A DNA stretch of 64,000 nt from Hanleya hanleyi (lineage: Eukaryota; Mollusca; Polyplacophora; Lepidopleurida; Hanleyidae). The stretch covers positions 1 to 64,000 of the forward strand of contig JAVTVY010047980.1 in the NCBI GenBank assembly GCA_036873755.1, given 5' to 3'. The notes below the pieces were generated by a model. That model searched no databases and was not told where the DNA came from. It saw only the letters and a list, made by a program, of their open reading frames with translations. The translations under genes and the position numbers were made by a program. Numbering within the stretch: position 1 is the first letter of the stretch; the number at the start of each line of letters is the position of its first letter. This document shows positions 12,285-24,693 of this stretch, in pieces.

Positions 12285-12518
12285 AACAAGAGAAAAGAGG
12301 AAGTGGATACTGTGGACAGACTATATATATCCTGTCTGAGCTGAGAGAGCTCCCCTAAGGGGAGACTACTCCCCGGGGGATAACTCCCCAGGGGAGATAA
12401 CTTTTGTTTTAAAACTTCCGTTTTATCGTTTGTATTGTATTCCTGGCGGAGATTAAGGCATAGATCAAAGCAGGTTTGGTTTGGTTATAAATAGTAACAT
12501 TGTTTATAAATGTTTAAT
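12285..12518 (-). repeat. DIRS right inverted terminal repeat
   Basis: Reverse complement of the left terminal repeat, including the GGGG/CCCC mini-palindromes. It extends further outward through a TTATAAATAGTAAC segment. Its outer limit, GTTTAAT at 12518, is defined by the internal complementary region. Confidence 0.85.
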
Positions 12519-13419
12519 TTTCCTGCATATATGTATTAATTGAATGCTCCCTTTGCCAACAAAACGGCCATGCCATTGGTCGTTTAGTTATTAACCAAGT
12601 ACGTTATGTTCCTGATAGATGTATGTCTCCGAGTGATTCTTAGGAATTCTAAAAGAATTTGAGAGTTGTAGTCTCCATGTCGCTTGTGGGATTGAACGTA
12701 ATCTAATTACAGTTCATAGTGTAGGCCTACCACTGTGACAGGAATGTGTCAATGTCAGAAACACCACATATTCTATATTCATAACAAATATGACAAAAAT
12801 ACAGAACTAGTTGTTCATACTTTACCCCCCTGAGTGGTAGTAATGCTCCTTGATATTTGCTCTGAGATGTGTTTTGAGAACTGTCAAAATCGGTATTAAT
12901 ATATATTTATATGATGTGCCTATCTAGAAAAAACTCCTGTCACAATGTGAAACCTCTTTATGTAAGTGGATTTTTTTCTTCTAGCCAGTTTCAGATGTTT
13001 TATTCGTGTTAGACTCCCGTGGTCTTCATTAGCAGCCTCTTCTTACATGTGATGCTAGAGAATGACACGTTACGTAAATCAAACAGGATGCTGCCTGTTC
13101 ATGTTAGTTAACCTGTCACACAACTACAGATAAGATCGAGATATGTTACTCTCAACTGCCAAAAGATTCTGTTCCAAACTAAATTTTTACCTCCATGCAT
13201 TTCTCATTTTTTTGCCAAATATACTTTCGGTGGTATAAATGCCTCATGACTGCATACTGTGTAATTCTTGTATCCTTCTTTCCTTCTGTTTATTATGGTA
13301 GTTGCTAGGATTACTAAAAAAATAATGGAGGGGAGGGGGGGGCGGCATCACATATAAGAAAATCCTAGATTTTGAGCATATGCAGTTTATTATATATAAT
13401 ATGTATCATTTTTTTCATT
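12519..13419. other. Unique-looking sequence, no feature recognised
   Basis: No open frame above noise, no tRNA boxes and no terminal repeats. A short G-rich run lies at about 13328-13343. Confidence 0.5.
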
Positions 13420-14470
13420 TATGTGCAGTGAGAAATAATAGTGCAAAGATATGTGTGCAGTCAGAAATAATACAAAGAATATGATGCAATGAGAAATTGT
13501 GTAAATGTATGGTGCAGTCAGAAACTGCAAAGATATGGTGCAATGTGAAGTAGTGCAAAGATATGTGTGCAGTGAAAAATGGTGCAAATATGCGTGCAGT
13601 GAAAAATAATGCAATGGTTGATGCAGCGAGAAATAGTTCAATATATTTGTGCAGCGGGAAATAGTGCAAACATATGGTACACTGAGAAATAGTGCAAATA
13701 TATATGTGCAGTGAGAAATAGTGCAATGATTGATGCAGTGAGAAAAAGTGCAAAGATATGTATGCAGTCAGAGTAGTGCAGAGATATGTGTGCATTGAGA
13801 AATAGTGCAAAGATATGTGTGCAATCAGAGTAGTGTCAAGATACGAGTGCAGTGAGAAATTGTGCAAAGATATATGGTGCAGTGAGAAATTGTGCAAAGA
13901 TATGTGTGACGTTTGGGTCCTATTTCTTGTCACACCCTGTGTGTGCAGTGAGTAATAGTGGAATGATATATGTCTGGTGAGAAGTACAATGTAGCACAGA
14001 CATGTGTGAGGGAGAAATAGTGCAATTATGTTTTCAGAGAATATATGTATGTGTGCAGTGAGAAATAGAGCAGAGATATATTTGTGTGCAGTGAGAAATG
14101 GTGCCACAATACGTCTGCAGTGAAAAATAGTATAATATATGTGTGCAGTGAGAAATAGTGCAAATATATATGTGTGCAGTGAAGAATAGCGTAAAGATAT
14201 GTACACAGTCATAACAGTGCAAAGCCATGAGTGCACTGAGAAATAGTATAGTTTGTGTGAAGATTTGTAATAGAAAGATGGATGAAAATTGAATTTAATG
14301 TGGCATTCGCCCATATTTCAGCTATAAAAAAATGTATTTGCAGTGAGCAATCACAAAGATAGATGTACATTGGAGAAAAGTGGATAAATATCTGTGTATT
14401 GGAAAGACTTGCAAATATGTGTGTATTGTGACAATATGCATAATTAGTATGCAGTAGACACAGATTGTGT
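13420..14470. repeat. 29-bp minisatellite, GTGAGAAATAGTGC variant
   Basis: Degenerate tandem copies of a ~29-bp unit with the core GTGCAGTGAGAAATAGTGC followed by AAAGATAT, with frequent indels and occasional longer gaps. The 299-aa and shorter antisense frames are read through the repeat and are not considered genes. Confidence 0.85.
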
Positions 14471-14529
14471 GGTGGAAATAAAGTGTTTATCGCAGGAATA
14501 TACACATAAATGTTCCCCACTTAGGAAAG

Positions 14530-15990
14530 CAAAATATATGTGGACTGTGTGGAAGAGTGCAAAGATATGTGTGCAGTGTGGAAGAGTACTAAGATGTGTG
14601 TGCAGTGTAGAAGAGTGCAAAAATATGTGTGCGATGTGGAAGAGTGCAAAGATATGTGTGCGATGTGGAAGAGCGCAAAAATAGGTGTGCAGAGTGGAAA
14701 AGTGCTAGGTTGGGTGTACTGTATAGAAAAGTGCAACAATAAGTGCGCTGTCTGAAAAATTGCAAAGATATGTGTGTTTGTGTGGAAGAGTGCAAAGACG
14801 TGTGCAGGCGTGCAAAGATATGTATGCAGTGTGGAAGAGTGCAGAGATATGTGTGCTGTGTGGGAGAGTGCAAAGACATGCGTGCTGTGTGGAAGAGTGC
14901 AAAGATATAATTTGTGGTGTGGAAAAGTGCAAAGATATGTGTACTGTGTGGAAAAGTCCAAAGATATGTGTACTGTGTGGAAGAGCGCAAAGATATAATG
15001 TGTAGTGTGGAAAAGTGCAAAGATATGTGTAATGTGTGAAGGAGTGCAAAGATATGTGTAATGTGTGGAGGAGTGCAAAGATATAATTTGTGGTGTGGAA
15101 AAGTGCAAAGATATGTGTACTGTGTGGAAAAGTGCAAAGATATGTGTACTGTGTGGAAGAGCGCAAAGATATAATGTGTAGTGTGGAAAAGTGCAAAGAT
15201 ATGTGTAATGTGTGAAGGAGTGCAAAGATATGTGTAATGTGTGGTGTGGAAAAGTGCTAAAATATGTGTACTGTGTGGATGAGTGCAAAGATATCGATAG
15301 TGTAGTGTGGTAAAAGTGAGAAGCATATGTGTTTGTGTGGAGGAGTGCAAATATGTGCGCAGTGTGGAGGAGTGCAAAGATATAATGCATGGTGTGGAAA
15401 AGTGCAAAGATATGTATAATGTGTGGAGGAGTGCAAAGATATAATGTGTGGTGTGGAAAAGTACAAAGATATGTGTACTGTGTGGATGAGTGCAGAGATA
15501 GATGAGTAGTGTGCAAAGTGCTAAGATACATGTATGTGTACGGTGTGGAAGAGTGAGTGCAAGGATATGTGCACTGTGAGGAAGAGTAAAGATTAATGTA
15601 CAATCTGGAAAAGGGCAAAGATAAGTGTACAGTGTGGAGGAGTGCAAAGATAGATGTGCAGTGTGAAAGAGTGCAAAGATTTGTGTGCTGTGTAGAAGAG
15701 TGCAGCGATATGTGTGTTGTGTGGAGGAGTGCAAATATGTGTGCAGTGTCTGGAAGAGTGCAAAGATATATGTGCAGTATGGAAGAGTGCAAAATATGTG
15801 TGCTGTGTGGAAGAGCGCAAAATATGTGTTGTGTGGAAGAGCTCAAAGATGTGTGTGTAAAGTGGAAGATTCCACAGATCTGTATGCAGCGTGTAAGAGT
15901 GCAAAGATATGTGTGCAGTGTGGAAGATTGCAAAGATGGATATGTGTGCCATGTGGAAAAGTGCAAATATAGGTGTGATAATATGATGTA
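14530..15990. repeat. 29-bp minisatellite, GTGTGGAAGAGTGC variant
   Basis: Continuation of the same array with a second unit type, core GTGTGGAAGAGTGCAAAGAT. It includes higher-order repetition: the block near 14890-15060 recurs near 15070-15250. Unit length 29 cycles all three frames, which explains long frames on both strands (492 aa antisense) made of His/Thr/Ser/Leu-rich repeats. Confidence 0.9.
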
Positions 15991-17290
15991 AGAACTCAAC
16001 AGGATAACTCAACAGTATATACATAAATGTATTTTTAACGGGCTTTCCATCTCGTTCTCATTGCCGTCAAGATTATATCAAAGGATGCGTTTTGTAATAA
16101 TGCATTTCACCTCCACCTAGCCATACCATGGCTTAAAAATATCATAATTGTTAACTCGTTGGCATGCTAAGAGGCCTGATAAACAAGGAGCCGTGGTGTT
16201 TCGGTTGCCGACAGATTCATCAGGACTGTTGTTATCTGGGCAGACTAAAGCCAGACCTCTCAATCCCGGAGTGAGCTCGACAAATCACTCGGTGAGATGT
16301 GAGTTATTACTGGCTGTCTAGACATGAAGACAAGTAAGCCTGTTCTAAATACTTCCGTGATTCTTCTCGTGGGTTTTATTCATCCCCTGCTTCACAGACG
16401 ACAGATGACTGACTAGTCTGTCCTATCTCATCATTGCAGACTCGCATGTTTTACCGCATCCAGTGTAATACTGTTCATTCGGTTGGAATTCTCATATGAG
16501 AGAATCCAGGTTATAAACCGTGTATCCGTAGATGGGAGCGCACTGTTAGTTTGTCATTCTTAGAATAGTGATAACAACACAGGATTTGTTGTCCAGCTTA
16601 TATTCATGTAGCATCGATGTATAGGAAATTAAAGCATTGCACAACTCATTCCCCCACGCTTTCCAAAACATTTTATATGGACTCCTATTGTTGTACTAAA
16701 TCCCAAACGTTGAACTTTTAAGATACCAAGTCAAACTTTCAAAAGACTTTTCGAAAGACTTTTCGAAATACTAATTCGATATAGCATTGATGGTAGGAAT
16801 TGGGGGATTTTTGTGGAATGTCGAAATAGTAAGTTGAAATCTTCTTAAATATTCTCGGCATTGTCGTTTTGGCATTTCGCAAAAACAATTCACATCTGGC
16901 CTTAAGACCAAACGAACTTACTCGACCTTTAACGCGGGTCTTGAGACCATTCTCGGCAAATCGCTTTGACAAAATCCAATTCCAAATAGACTTAGCATTG
17001 ATCTGAGGACAGAAAGTTTGACCTTTCTCATTCTGCACATTGGCCAGTATTCATCCCCTGACCACGGCCGTTAATGATGACCAGATGGTCCTTTAATCTG
17101 AATTGTAAATGCTGGTGCGATTAACACATGTTCACCCAGTGACTGAGGTACTGGTATAATAGGTTGGGCTTGTCAAGTTTGGTGAGTTAGGTGCGCAATT
17201 GGCTTTTTCCTTGATATTTTTCATTCTCCCCTATCTCTTAACGTGGTGCTAAATAGCACTGATGACAATATAGTGCAGATATTTTGCTAA
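15991..17290. other. No gene or repeat recognised
   Basis: The longest frame (16739-17038 minus, 99 aa) has no recognisable domain. A repeated AAAAGACTTTTCGAAA word near 16740 is local. Nothing else is seen. Confidence 0.45.
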
Positions 17291-19090
17291 TCTTTGATGC
17301 CGGGGTTTGAAGGCAACATAGTTCTTCTAATTATCATCTAAATTGCATAGATTCGCACTGCATGGTAAGGTAATATATCGTCTATTTAGCGTAGATTCGC
17401 AAATCGATTTGTCATTCACTTTTTTCTTATGCGAGGAAATATATTAGCACTTTGATAATCTCATCTAAATTGCATAGATTCGCACGTCATGGAGAGTTAA
17501 TATATTGTCTATTTAGCGTAGATTCGCAAATGTGTTTTACCTCGTCGAGAATGCAGAGAAGACAATATATTGTCTAATTAGCACTTTGATAATCTCATCT
17601 AAATTGCATAGATTCGCACTTCATGGAGAGTTAATATATTGTCTATTTAGCGTAGATTCGCAAATGTGTTTACCTCGTCGAGATTGCAGAGAAGACAATA
17701 TATTGTCTAATTAGCACTTTGATAATCTCATCTACATTGCATACATTCGCACTTCATGGAGAGTTAATATATTGTCTATTTAGCGTAGATTCGCAAATGT
17801 GTTTCACCTCGGCGAGATTGCAGAGAAGACAATATATCTAAATTGCATAGATTCGCACTTCAGGGAGAGTTAATATATTGTCTATTTAGCGTAGATTCGC
17901 AAATGTGTTTTACCTCTGTGAGATTGCAGAGAAGACAATATATATTGTCTAATTAGCACTTTGATAATCTCATCTAAATTGCATAGATTCGCACTTCAGG
18001 GAGAGTTAATATATTGTCTATTTAGCGTAGATTCGCAAATGTGTTTTACCTCGGCGAGATTGCAGAGAAGACAATATATTGTCTAATTAGCATTTTGATA
18101 ATCTCATCTAAATTGCATAGATTCGCACTTCATGGAGAGTTAATATATTTTCTATTTAGCGTAGATTCGCAAACCTGTTTTACCTCGTCGAGATTGCAGA
18201 GAAGACAATATATTGTCTAATTAGCACTTTGATAATCTCATCTAAATTGCATAGATTCGCACTTCAGGGAGAGTTAATATATTGTCTATTTAGCGTAGAT
18301 TCGCAAGTGTGTTTTACCTCGGCGAGACTGCATAGAAGAGAATATATGGTCTAATTAGCACTTTGATAATCTCATCTAAATTGCATAGATTCGCACTTCA
18401 TGGAGAGTTAATATATTTTCTATTTAGCGTAGATTCGCAAATCAGTTTCACCTCGGCGAGACTGCAGGGCAGACAATATATTGTCTGATTAGCACTTTGA
18501 TAATGTCATCTAAATTGCATAGATTCGTACTTCATGGAGAGTTAATATATTATCTATTTAGCGTAGATTCGCAAATCTGTTTTACCTCGGCGAGACTGCT
18601 GGGTAGGCAATGTATTGTCTAATTAGCACTTTGATAATCTCATCTACATTGCATAGATTCGCACTTCATGGAGAGTTAATATATTTTCTATTTAGCGTAG
18701 ATTCGCAAATCTGTTTTACCTCGGCGAGACTGCAGGGCAGACAATATATTGTCTAATTAGCACTTCATCTAAATTGTATAGATTCGCACTTCAGGGAGAG
18801 TTAATATATTGTCTATTTAGCGTAGATTCGCAAATGTGTTTTACCTCGACGAGATTGCAGAGAAGATTAGCACTTTGATAATCTCATCTAAATTGCATAG
18901 ATTCGCACTTCAGAGAGAGTTAATATATTGTCTATTTAGCGTAGATTCGCAAATCTGTTTTACCTCGGCGAGACTGCAGGGCAGACAATATATTGTCTAA
19001 TTAGCACTTTGATAATCTCATCTAAATTGCGTAGATTCGCACTTCATGAAGAGCGTAGATTCGCAGGTACATTTTATTCATACACATTTT
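17290..19090. repeat. ~134-bp satellite array, about 13 copies
   Basis: Each unit contains TTAGCGTAGATTCGCAAA, TTTTACCTCG(T/G)CGAGA, GCAGAGAAGACAATATATTG, TTAGCACTTTGATAATCTC and ATTGCATAGATTCGCAC. ACAATATATTGT is itself palindromic. A few units are shortened. Decayed versions in the opposite orientation lie at about 28380-28530 on the far side of the large palindrome. Confidence 0.92.
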
Positions 19091-19269
19091 TTATTGAATG
19101 GGAGGCAATATATTGTCTAATTGGAGCATTGATAATGTCATGGAGATATATATTCGCAATTCAAGAAGACTTAATATACTTTCTATTTAACATATATTCA
19201 CAAAGCGGCTTAACCTTATCGAGCATGCTTCATTCTCTATTGTTGAACCCAGAAATGATATGTTGTTAA

Positions 19270-20534
19270 TATAACAGTAATATTATCTGTGCAGCAGTAA
19301 ATCCTTAACAACTAAGGATGTGGATATCCCTTTTTTCTTGAACCTAGAAATGCCATATTGTTATAAAACCATTATGTGAACAGTTCTCTTGAGAACCAAA
19401 TGGCATTTGACACTAGGGGTTGCGTTCAAATGATAAAAGGTTGACAATAATTTGATGATATTCCGTGCAGATTTTAGGAACTATCTCCCTAAAAAAATAA
19501 CTATAGTCATCTGTGAGTGCATCCAAGGGGTGGTTTTGAAACTTGCAGTGCTATCGCGAGAGGCGATGAATGGCCTCTCGGACTCGCAGAAATGGTAATG
19601 GCAATGTCGCTCATGACAATGCTTCACCTTTGATTGTTGAACCGATCAATGGCATATTGTACCATAACAACAATACTGATAAAGGGCGTTAATCACGAAA
19701 ACTAAAACCTGGACTCTCCCTTTAACCATAATCTTTGCTCCATGCTGCATCAATGCTACATTCTTATTTTCGCAGTGAAGATATCATGTCATAAGTACAT
19801 GCAATTTTGATCACCTTCTTCCACAAAAATGATATTAGATACCTGTGCATTGCGTTTACGTGATAAAATCATATAATTACATCTTGTATGATTTATCACA
19901 CATCATTCGCACCATTCGCATTGACATTTGCTTCCTCCGGTAGTGGCGCTATAGTCGTGTCTTTGTCTCTTCAATGGGTGGTATTGGGTCCATTGACATT
20001 ATTAACACAAGAAGCTGCTTCAACGAAGAATCAGAACGGCCATATGTTGTTAATAATAAGCCAGTAATTAAAATTGTTGTAATGAAACACTCTTGTCGAT
20101 TTACAAGATTGTCAAATATTGTGTACAGGATACAAAAGTTGAAAATCCATAAAATAGCCTTTTGTTATATATGGTATCAGGACATTTTGTCACGCGATAT
20201 TACGGCATGCGATGGCCAGGGTATGTTTACTCTTTATCATTCTCCCAGAAGAACTTGTCTGTAAATACACTAGCTTTATTCTTGCAGGGATCAAAGTTTT
20301 GCTAAATTTTATGGCCTGCAACCCAGGCCAGTTAAGAGCTTAATCCGCATATGGAGAGAGAATTAAAGAGATAAGAGTAAACTGGTTGAAGGCCTGTTAC
20401 ATAATTTGATGTCTTAAACATTCTGCTTACTACAAGCATCCTGATTAGAATATACACAGTAAGATATAAAATTTTCTGCATATTTCAACTTCTGCAGCAG
20501 GCATATTAACAGTATCATGACAAGTTGCTAGAGT
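19270..20534. other. No gene recognised
   Basis: A frame at 19974-20264 (96 aa) shows no domain. There are isolated short palindromes (GCGAGAGGCGATGAATGGCCTC near 19555, quoted in part). Nothing links it to the flanking array or to the palindrome. Confidence 0.45.
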
Positions 20535-20540
20535 CATCCA

Positions 20541-21110
20541 AGTAGTATATAGAAGACGGCAGGAGCCTTATTGACCTCTTTGCACTTAAATTTGAGGCAG
20601 TCACGTGACAGAGGTCAAAGGTCAATGAGTGCACTTGAGTTGACCTGTATCCTTTCATCTTGTCTTTGACCTTGGGTCATGTTTAGACATGTTAGGGTTT
20701 TTCCCATCACGTGCGGTATGACGTCACTTCCAGTCTGGGTGAATGGGGCGTGTGAACCTGATAGGACATGTACTGACCTGTCTGTGGGGTTTTTCCCTAC
20801 AATATCGTTCACCTTCGTGTTTTTTCGGTGAGGTGCGAAGGGTATTTTCTTTTCGGTGAGATGGGAACATGATAGGCCATGTACTGTCTGTGGGGGGTTT
20901 TCCCGCCAGAATTTCGCTGTCGTCTGCTTGGGGTTGTCACGTGCCGAACACCTGGCTCCCCGAATTGCAACATTGTTGCACGTTCGCTACATCGTGAACA
21001 CCTGGTCTGGCGTCTGCGTGCCGAACACGATTAGGAGTGCATGTACGGACTTGTATGCCGTCCATTCATTTGAGTCGGGGACTTGGGGTCCTTACGGGAG
21101 GATTTTGCAA
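20541..21110 (+). repeat. Outer part of the palindrome left arm
   Basis: Includes the terminus, CACGTGAC and TGACGTCACTTCC sites, CTGTGGGGTTTTTCCC twice, and TTTTTTCGGTGAGG. The counterpart is 27714-28255. It contains a segment of 38 bases that differs at only three positions from the coding Polinton's left end. Confidence 0.85.
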
Positions 21111-21780
21111 GTCATGGGTGGGTGTATGTAAAATGAGGATTTGTCTCGAAAATATAAAAAGCGGAACACGGACTTTACCCCTAAAATAGGGAAAGCCCCT
21201 ATCAACCCTAGCCAAAAGGGCTAATATCGGTCCCCGGGCTTATCGGGGCCTGCCTATCAAGTCAATCGGGTGGGTGTATGTAAATTTAGGATTTGTGCCG
21301 AAACTATAAAAAGCGGAACACGGACTTTACCCCTAAAATAGGGGAAAGCCCCTATCAACCCTAGCCAAAAGGGTTAATATCGGTCCCCGGGCTTATCGGG
21401 GCCTGCCTATCAAGTCAATGGGGTGGGTGCATGTAAAATTAGGATTTTTTTCCGAAAATATAAAAAGCGGAACACGGACTTTACCCCTAAAATAGGGGAA
21501 AACTCCTATCAACTCTAGCCAAAAGGGCTAATATCGGTCCCCGGGCTTATCGGGGCCTGCCTATCAAGTCAATGGGGTGGGGTGCATGTAAAATTAGGAT
21601 TTTTTTCCGAAAATATAAAAAGCGGAACACGGAATTTACCCCTAAAATAGGGGAAAACCCGTATCACCTCTAGCCAAAAGGGCTAATATCGGTCCCCGGG
21701 CTCATCGGGGTCTGCCTATCAAGTCAATGGGGTGGGTGCATGTAAAATTAGGATTTTTTTCCGGAAATATAAAAAGCGGA
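21110..21780 (+). repeat. ~153-bp tandem array, about five copies (left arm only)
   Basis: Each unit contains AAAATATAAAAAGCGGAACA, ACTTTACCCCTAAAATAGGG and CGGTCCCCGGGCTTATCGGG. The right arm lacks this array: left-arm bases 21053-22337 are cleanly absent there, with the joint at 27719-27720. Confidence 0.9.
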
Positions 21781-21829
21781 ACTTGGACTTTACCCGTACA
21801 ATACGGGTCTGTATTATACAATATAAGAG

Positions 21830-22870
21830 AAAATGCCTGTATGGGGTATGGGGATGGTCAAATTTTTTCGTGGGCTTTACTATGGCTTGTGGGGTCTTGT
21901 TTTTCACGTCTCGCCGAGAAAAACACAATGGGAGGGGTCCCGGAGCGAATCGGTGATTTTTGTTTGGAAAAAGTCACCGAGGTCTGTATATAGGCTCATA
22001 CTGGCTATATGGGGGGCGGGGTGGTCCATTTTTTTTGTGGGTGTTACTCTGGGTTGTGGGGTCTCGTTTTTCTCGTCTCGCCGAGAAAAACACAATGGGA
22101 GGGGTCCCGGAGCGAATCGGTGAAATTTTTGGGAAAAGTCACCGAGGTCTGTATATAGGCTCATATAGCTCCATACTGGTTATATGGGGGTATAGGTTCA
22201 ACCTGGGAAATTCACACACGTTCATTGTGATATGGGTTGTTTGGATTTGTTTTTCACGTTTCGTCATTTAGAACACGATGGGAAGGGTCTCGGAGCGCAA
22301 CGGTGAAATTTTTGGAAAAGTACCATATCGCCCATGTAGTCCCATACTGGCTATATGGGGGTATAGGTTCAACCTGGGAAATTCACACACGTTCATTGTG
22401 ATATGGGTTGTTTGGATTTGTTTTTCACGTCTCGTCATTTAGAACACGATGGGAAGGGTCTCGGAGTGCAACGGTGAAATTTTTGGAAAAGTACCATATA
22501 GCCCATATAGTCCCATACCGGCTATATGGGGGTATATGTTCAACCTGGGAAATTCACACATGTTCATTGTGATATGGGTTGTTTGGATTTGTTTTTCACG
22601 TCTCGTCATTTAGAACACGATGGGAAGGGTTTCTAAGCGAAACGGTGAAATTTTTGGAAAAGTACCGGGTAGGTCTGTATATAGGATCATATAGCTCCAT
22701 GCTGGCTATATGGAGGTATAGGTTCAACCTGGGAAATTCACACACGTTCATTGTGATATGGGTTGTTTGGATTTGTTTTTCACGTCTCGTCATTTAGAAC
22801 ACGATGGGAAGGGTTTCGAAGCGGAACAGTGAAATTTTTGGAAAAAGTTCACTGAGGCCTGGGTAAGCCC
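21830..22870 (+). repeat. ~178-bp tandem array with TATATAG words, about six copies
   Basis: Units contain GTTTTTCACGTCTCG, ACAATGGGAGGGGTC or ACGATGGGAAGGGT, GGTGAAATTTTTGG and GTCTGTATATAGG. Successive units are 175-180 bases apart. Inverted counterparts occupy about 27190-27715. The repeated ~70-100-aa frames here are read through the units. Confidence 0.85.
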
Positions 22871-23089
22871 ATAGGCCTATACTGCATGGTTATGGGATAT
22901 AGGCCCACACGGGGTGGACGTTTTGGGGTCTAGATGAGCCCCTAATGATCCTATGGTGTCGTATGAGGTCTTATTTTGAAGCTCTCGTGGAGGAGCATCC
23001 GACTGGACTAATAGTTCGTCCGTTTTCAATAGTCTGCGCATGCGCAGTCTGGCCGTAGTATAGAAAGCAGGCATTTTAGGCGGTATGTG

Positions 23090-24150
23090 GGGGTGTGTTT
23101 GGGGTAGAGATGGACCGCTATGGGTTCGAATGGGTCGTGGAAGGTGTCAAAGTGAAGCTTGTGTGGGGTAGAGTCAGAATCGCGTGTTTTTAAATGCAAG
23201 TCGCGTCAATCTGCGCATGCGCAGTTGGTTGTAGTAAGTAAAGTGGCCATTTTGGGGCAGTGCAGGAAGGTATTTGGTGTCGAGATGGACCATCCTTGGT
23301 CCGAATGCGTCCTTGGAGGTGTCATTTCGTAGCTCTCGGGGTGTAGACCTCGATTTGAGAGATGTTCACGTCATCTGTGACGTCATTGGTGACGTCATCA
23401 GTACGAGTAGTAGCCAAAGTGAACATTTTGGGGCAGTGAAGGAAGGTATTTGGGGTAGAGATGGACCATCCTTGGTCCAAATGCGTCCTGGGAGGTGTCA
23501 TGTTGTCGCTCTCGGGGTGTACAGCCCCACTTGAGGGATGTTCCCGTTATCTGTGACGTCATCGGTGACGTCATCAGTACGAGTAGTAGCGAAAGTGGGC
23601 ATTTTAGGAAAGTGCAGGAAGGTATTTGGGGTAGAGAGGGACCATCCTTGGTCCGATTGTGTCGTGGGAGGTGTCATCTTGTAGCTTTCATGGTGTACAT
23701 CCCCATTTGGGAGATGTTCGCGTCATCTGTGACGTCATTGGTGACGTCATCAGTACGAGTAGTAGCGAAAGTGGGCATTTTGGGGCAGTGAAGGAAGGTA
23801 TTTGGGGTAGAGATGGACCATCGTTGGTCCGAATGCGTCGTGAGAGGTGTCATCTTGTAGCCTTCGGGGTGCAGACCCCGATTTGAGGGATGTCCATAGC
23901 ATCTGTGACGTCATTGATGACGTCATCAGTAGGAGTAGTAGCGAAAGTGGGCATTTTGGGGCGGTGAAGAAAGGGATTTGGGGTAGGGATGGACCATCCT
24001 TGGTCCGAATGCGTCGTGGGGGGTGTCATCTTGTAGCTCTCGGGGTGTAGACCACGATTTGAGAGATGTCCACAGCATCTGTGACGTCATCGGTGACGTC
24101 ATCAGTACGAGTAATAGCGAAAGTGGGCATTTTAGGGGAGTGAAGGAAGG
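23090..24150 (+). repeat. ~178-bp tandem array carrying paired TGACGTCA (CRE-like) sites
   Basis: About six units, each with GTGACGTCAT(T/C)GGTGACGTCAT, GGGGCAGTGAAGGAAGG, GGTATTTGGGGTAGAG and ATGGACCATCCTTGGTCCG. The full palindromic octamer TGACGTCA occurs roughly twice per unit (for example near 23377, 23392, 23556, 23568). This is the consensus bound by CREB/ATF factors. The mirror array lies at 25954-26820 in the right arm. GCGCATGCGC-type words precede the array near 23036 and 23215. Confidence 0.9.
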
Positions 24151-24205
24151 ATTAGTAGTATAAAAGCGCATTTCGAGCCCTTTTGACCTAGCGGCGCAAG
24201 GCGCA
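24148..24205 (+). promoter_or_regulatory. Inward-facing TATA promoter of the left arm
   Basis: AGTAGTATAAAAGCGC starts at 24154, directly after the CRE-site array, and is followed by TTTCGAGCCC and GGCGCAAGGCGCAATGAG. The same block (GTAGTATAAAAAGCGC, TTCGAACCC, GACCTTGCGG) sits upstream of the rightmost Polinton gene at 49210-49420, where it faces that gene. That supports a promoter role. Alternatively it could be a second, nested element terminus. Confidence 0.55.
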
Positions 24206-24482
24206 ATGAGAGTATTCGCGCGTGTGTGGGTGTGCGTGTGTGTGTGTGCGTGTGTGTGTACGCGTGTGGGTGTGTATGTGTGTGCGTGTGTGCATGCATG
24301 TGTGTGTATGCGTCTGTGTGTGCTTGCGAGAGTGTATATGCGTGTGTGTGTGTGCGTGCGTGCGTGTGTATGTGTATGCTTGCGTGTGTGTACGCGTATG
24401 CGTGTATGCGTCTGTGTGTATGTGTGTGTGTGCGTGCATTTGCGTGTCTGTGTGTATGCGTGTATGTGTGTATGCGTGATGT
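24206..24482. repeat. GTGTGT/GCGT-rich simple repeat (left arm)
   Basis: An irregular (TG)n array with CG and AT interruptions. All overlapping Val/Cys-rich frames are artefacts. The mirror arrays in the right arm occur twice, at 25235-25495 and 25705-25885. Confidence 0.95.
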
Positions 24483-24693
24483 GGCGATGATTACGAGCTT
24501 GGTAGGATTCTAGATTAACATGGGAAGGATGGGCAGTTCCATTTGGACCAATCTTTCCACAATGTCGTTCACCTTCGTGTATCTTCGGTCACTTCCGAGT
24601 CTCTTCGTCCGAGTCTCTTCGGTCACGTTCCGAAAAGACACGGAGGTGCCCGAAGAGACACGGAGGTGCCCGAATATGTCACGGAGATCACCG

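Larger units (their letters stand above)
5463..12518 (+). mobile_element. Degenerate DIRS-like tyrosine-recombinase retrotransposon
   Basis: The element has inverted terminal repeats of about 210-230 bp (5463-5675 and 12285-12518). Near the right end it has an internal complementary region made of the reverse complements of its two outer edges placed back to back, the DIRS hallmark thought to template circular replication. Between them lie, in plus orientation, a Cys-rich gag-like N-terminus, a DIRS-type RT fragment and a tyrosine-recombinase-like C-terminal segment, all in shifting frames. A SINE (7901-8279) and a ~600-bp internal duplication enlarge it to about 7.06 kb. The element is clearly dead. 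Assignment to DIRS is strong from structure plus RT and recombinase similarity; the exact subgroup is not determined. Confidence 0.85.

Noticed and set aside
13415..14314. 299-aa minus-strand open frame
   Set aside because: Same minisatellite, degenerate variant. No domain or splice context.
14521..15999. 492-aa minus-strand open frame and several overlapping long frames
   Set aside because: They are read through a 29-bp minisatellite. The products are Thr/Ser/His/Leu repeats and similar long frames exist in other phases and on the other strand.
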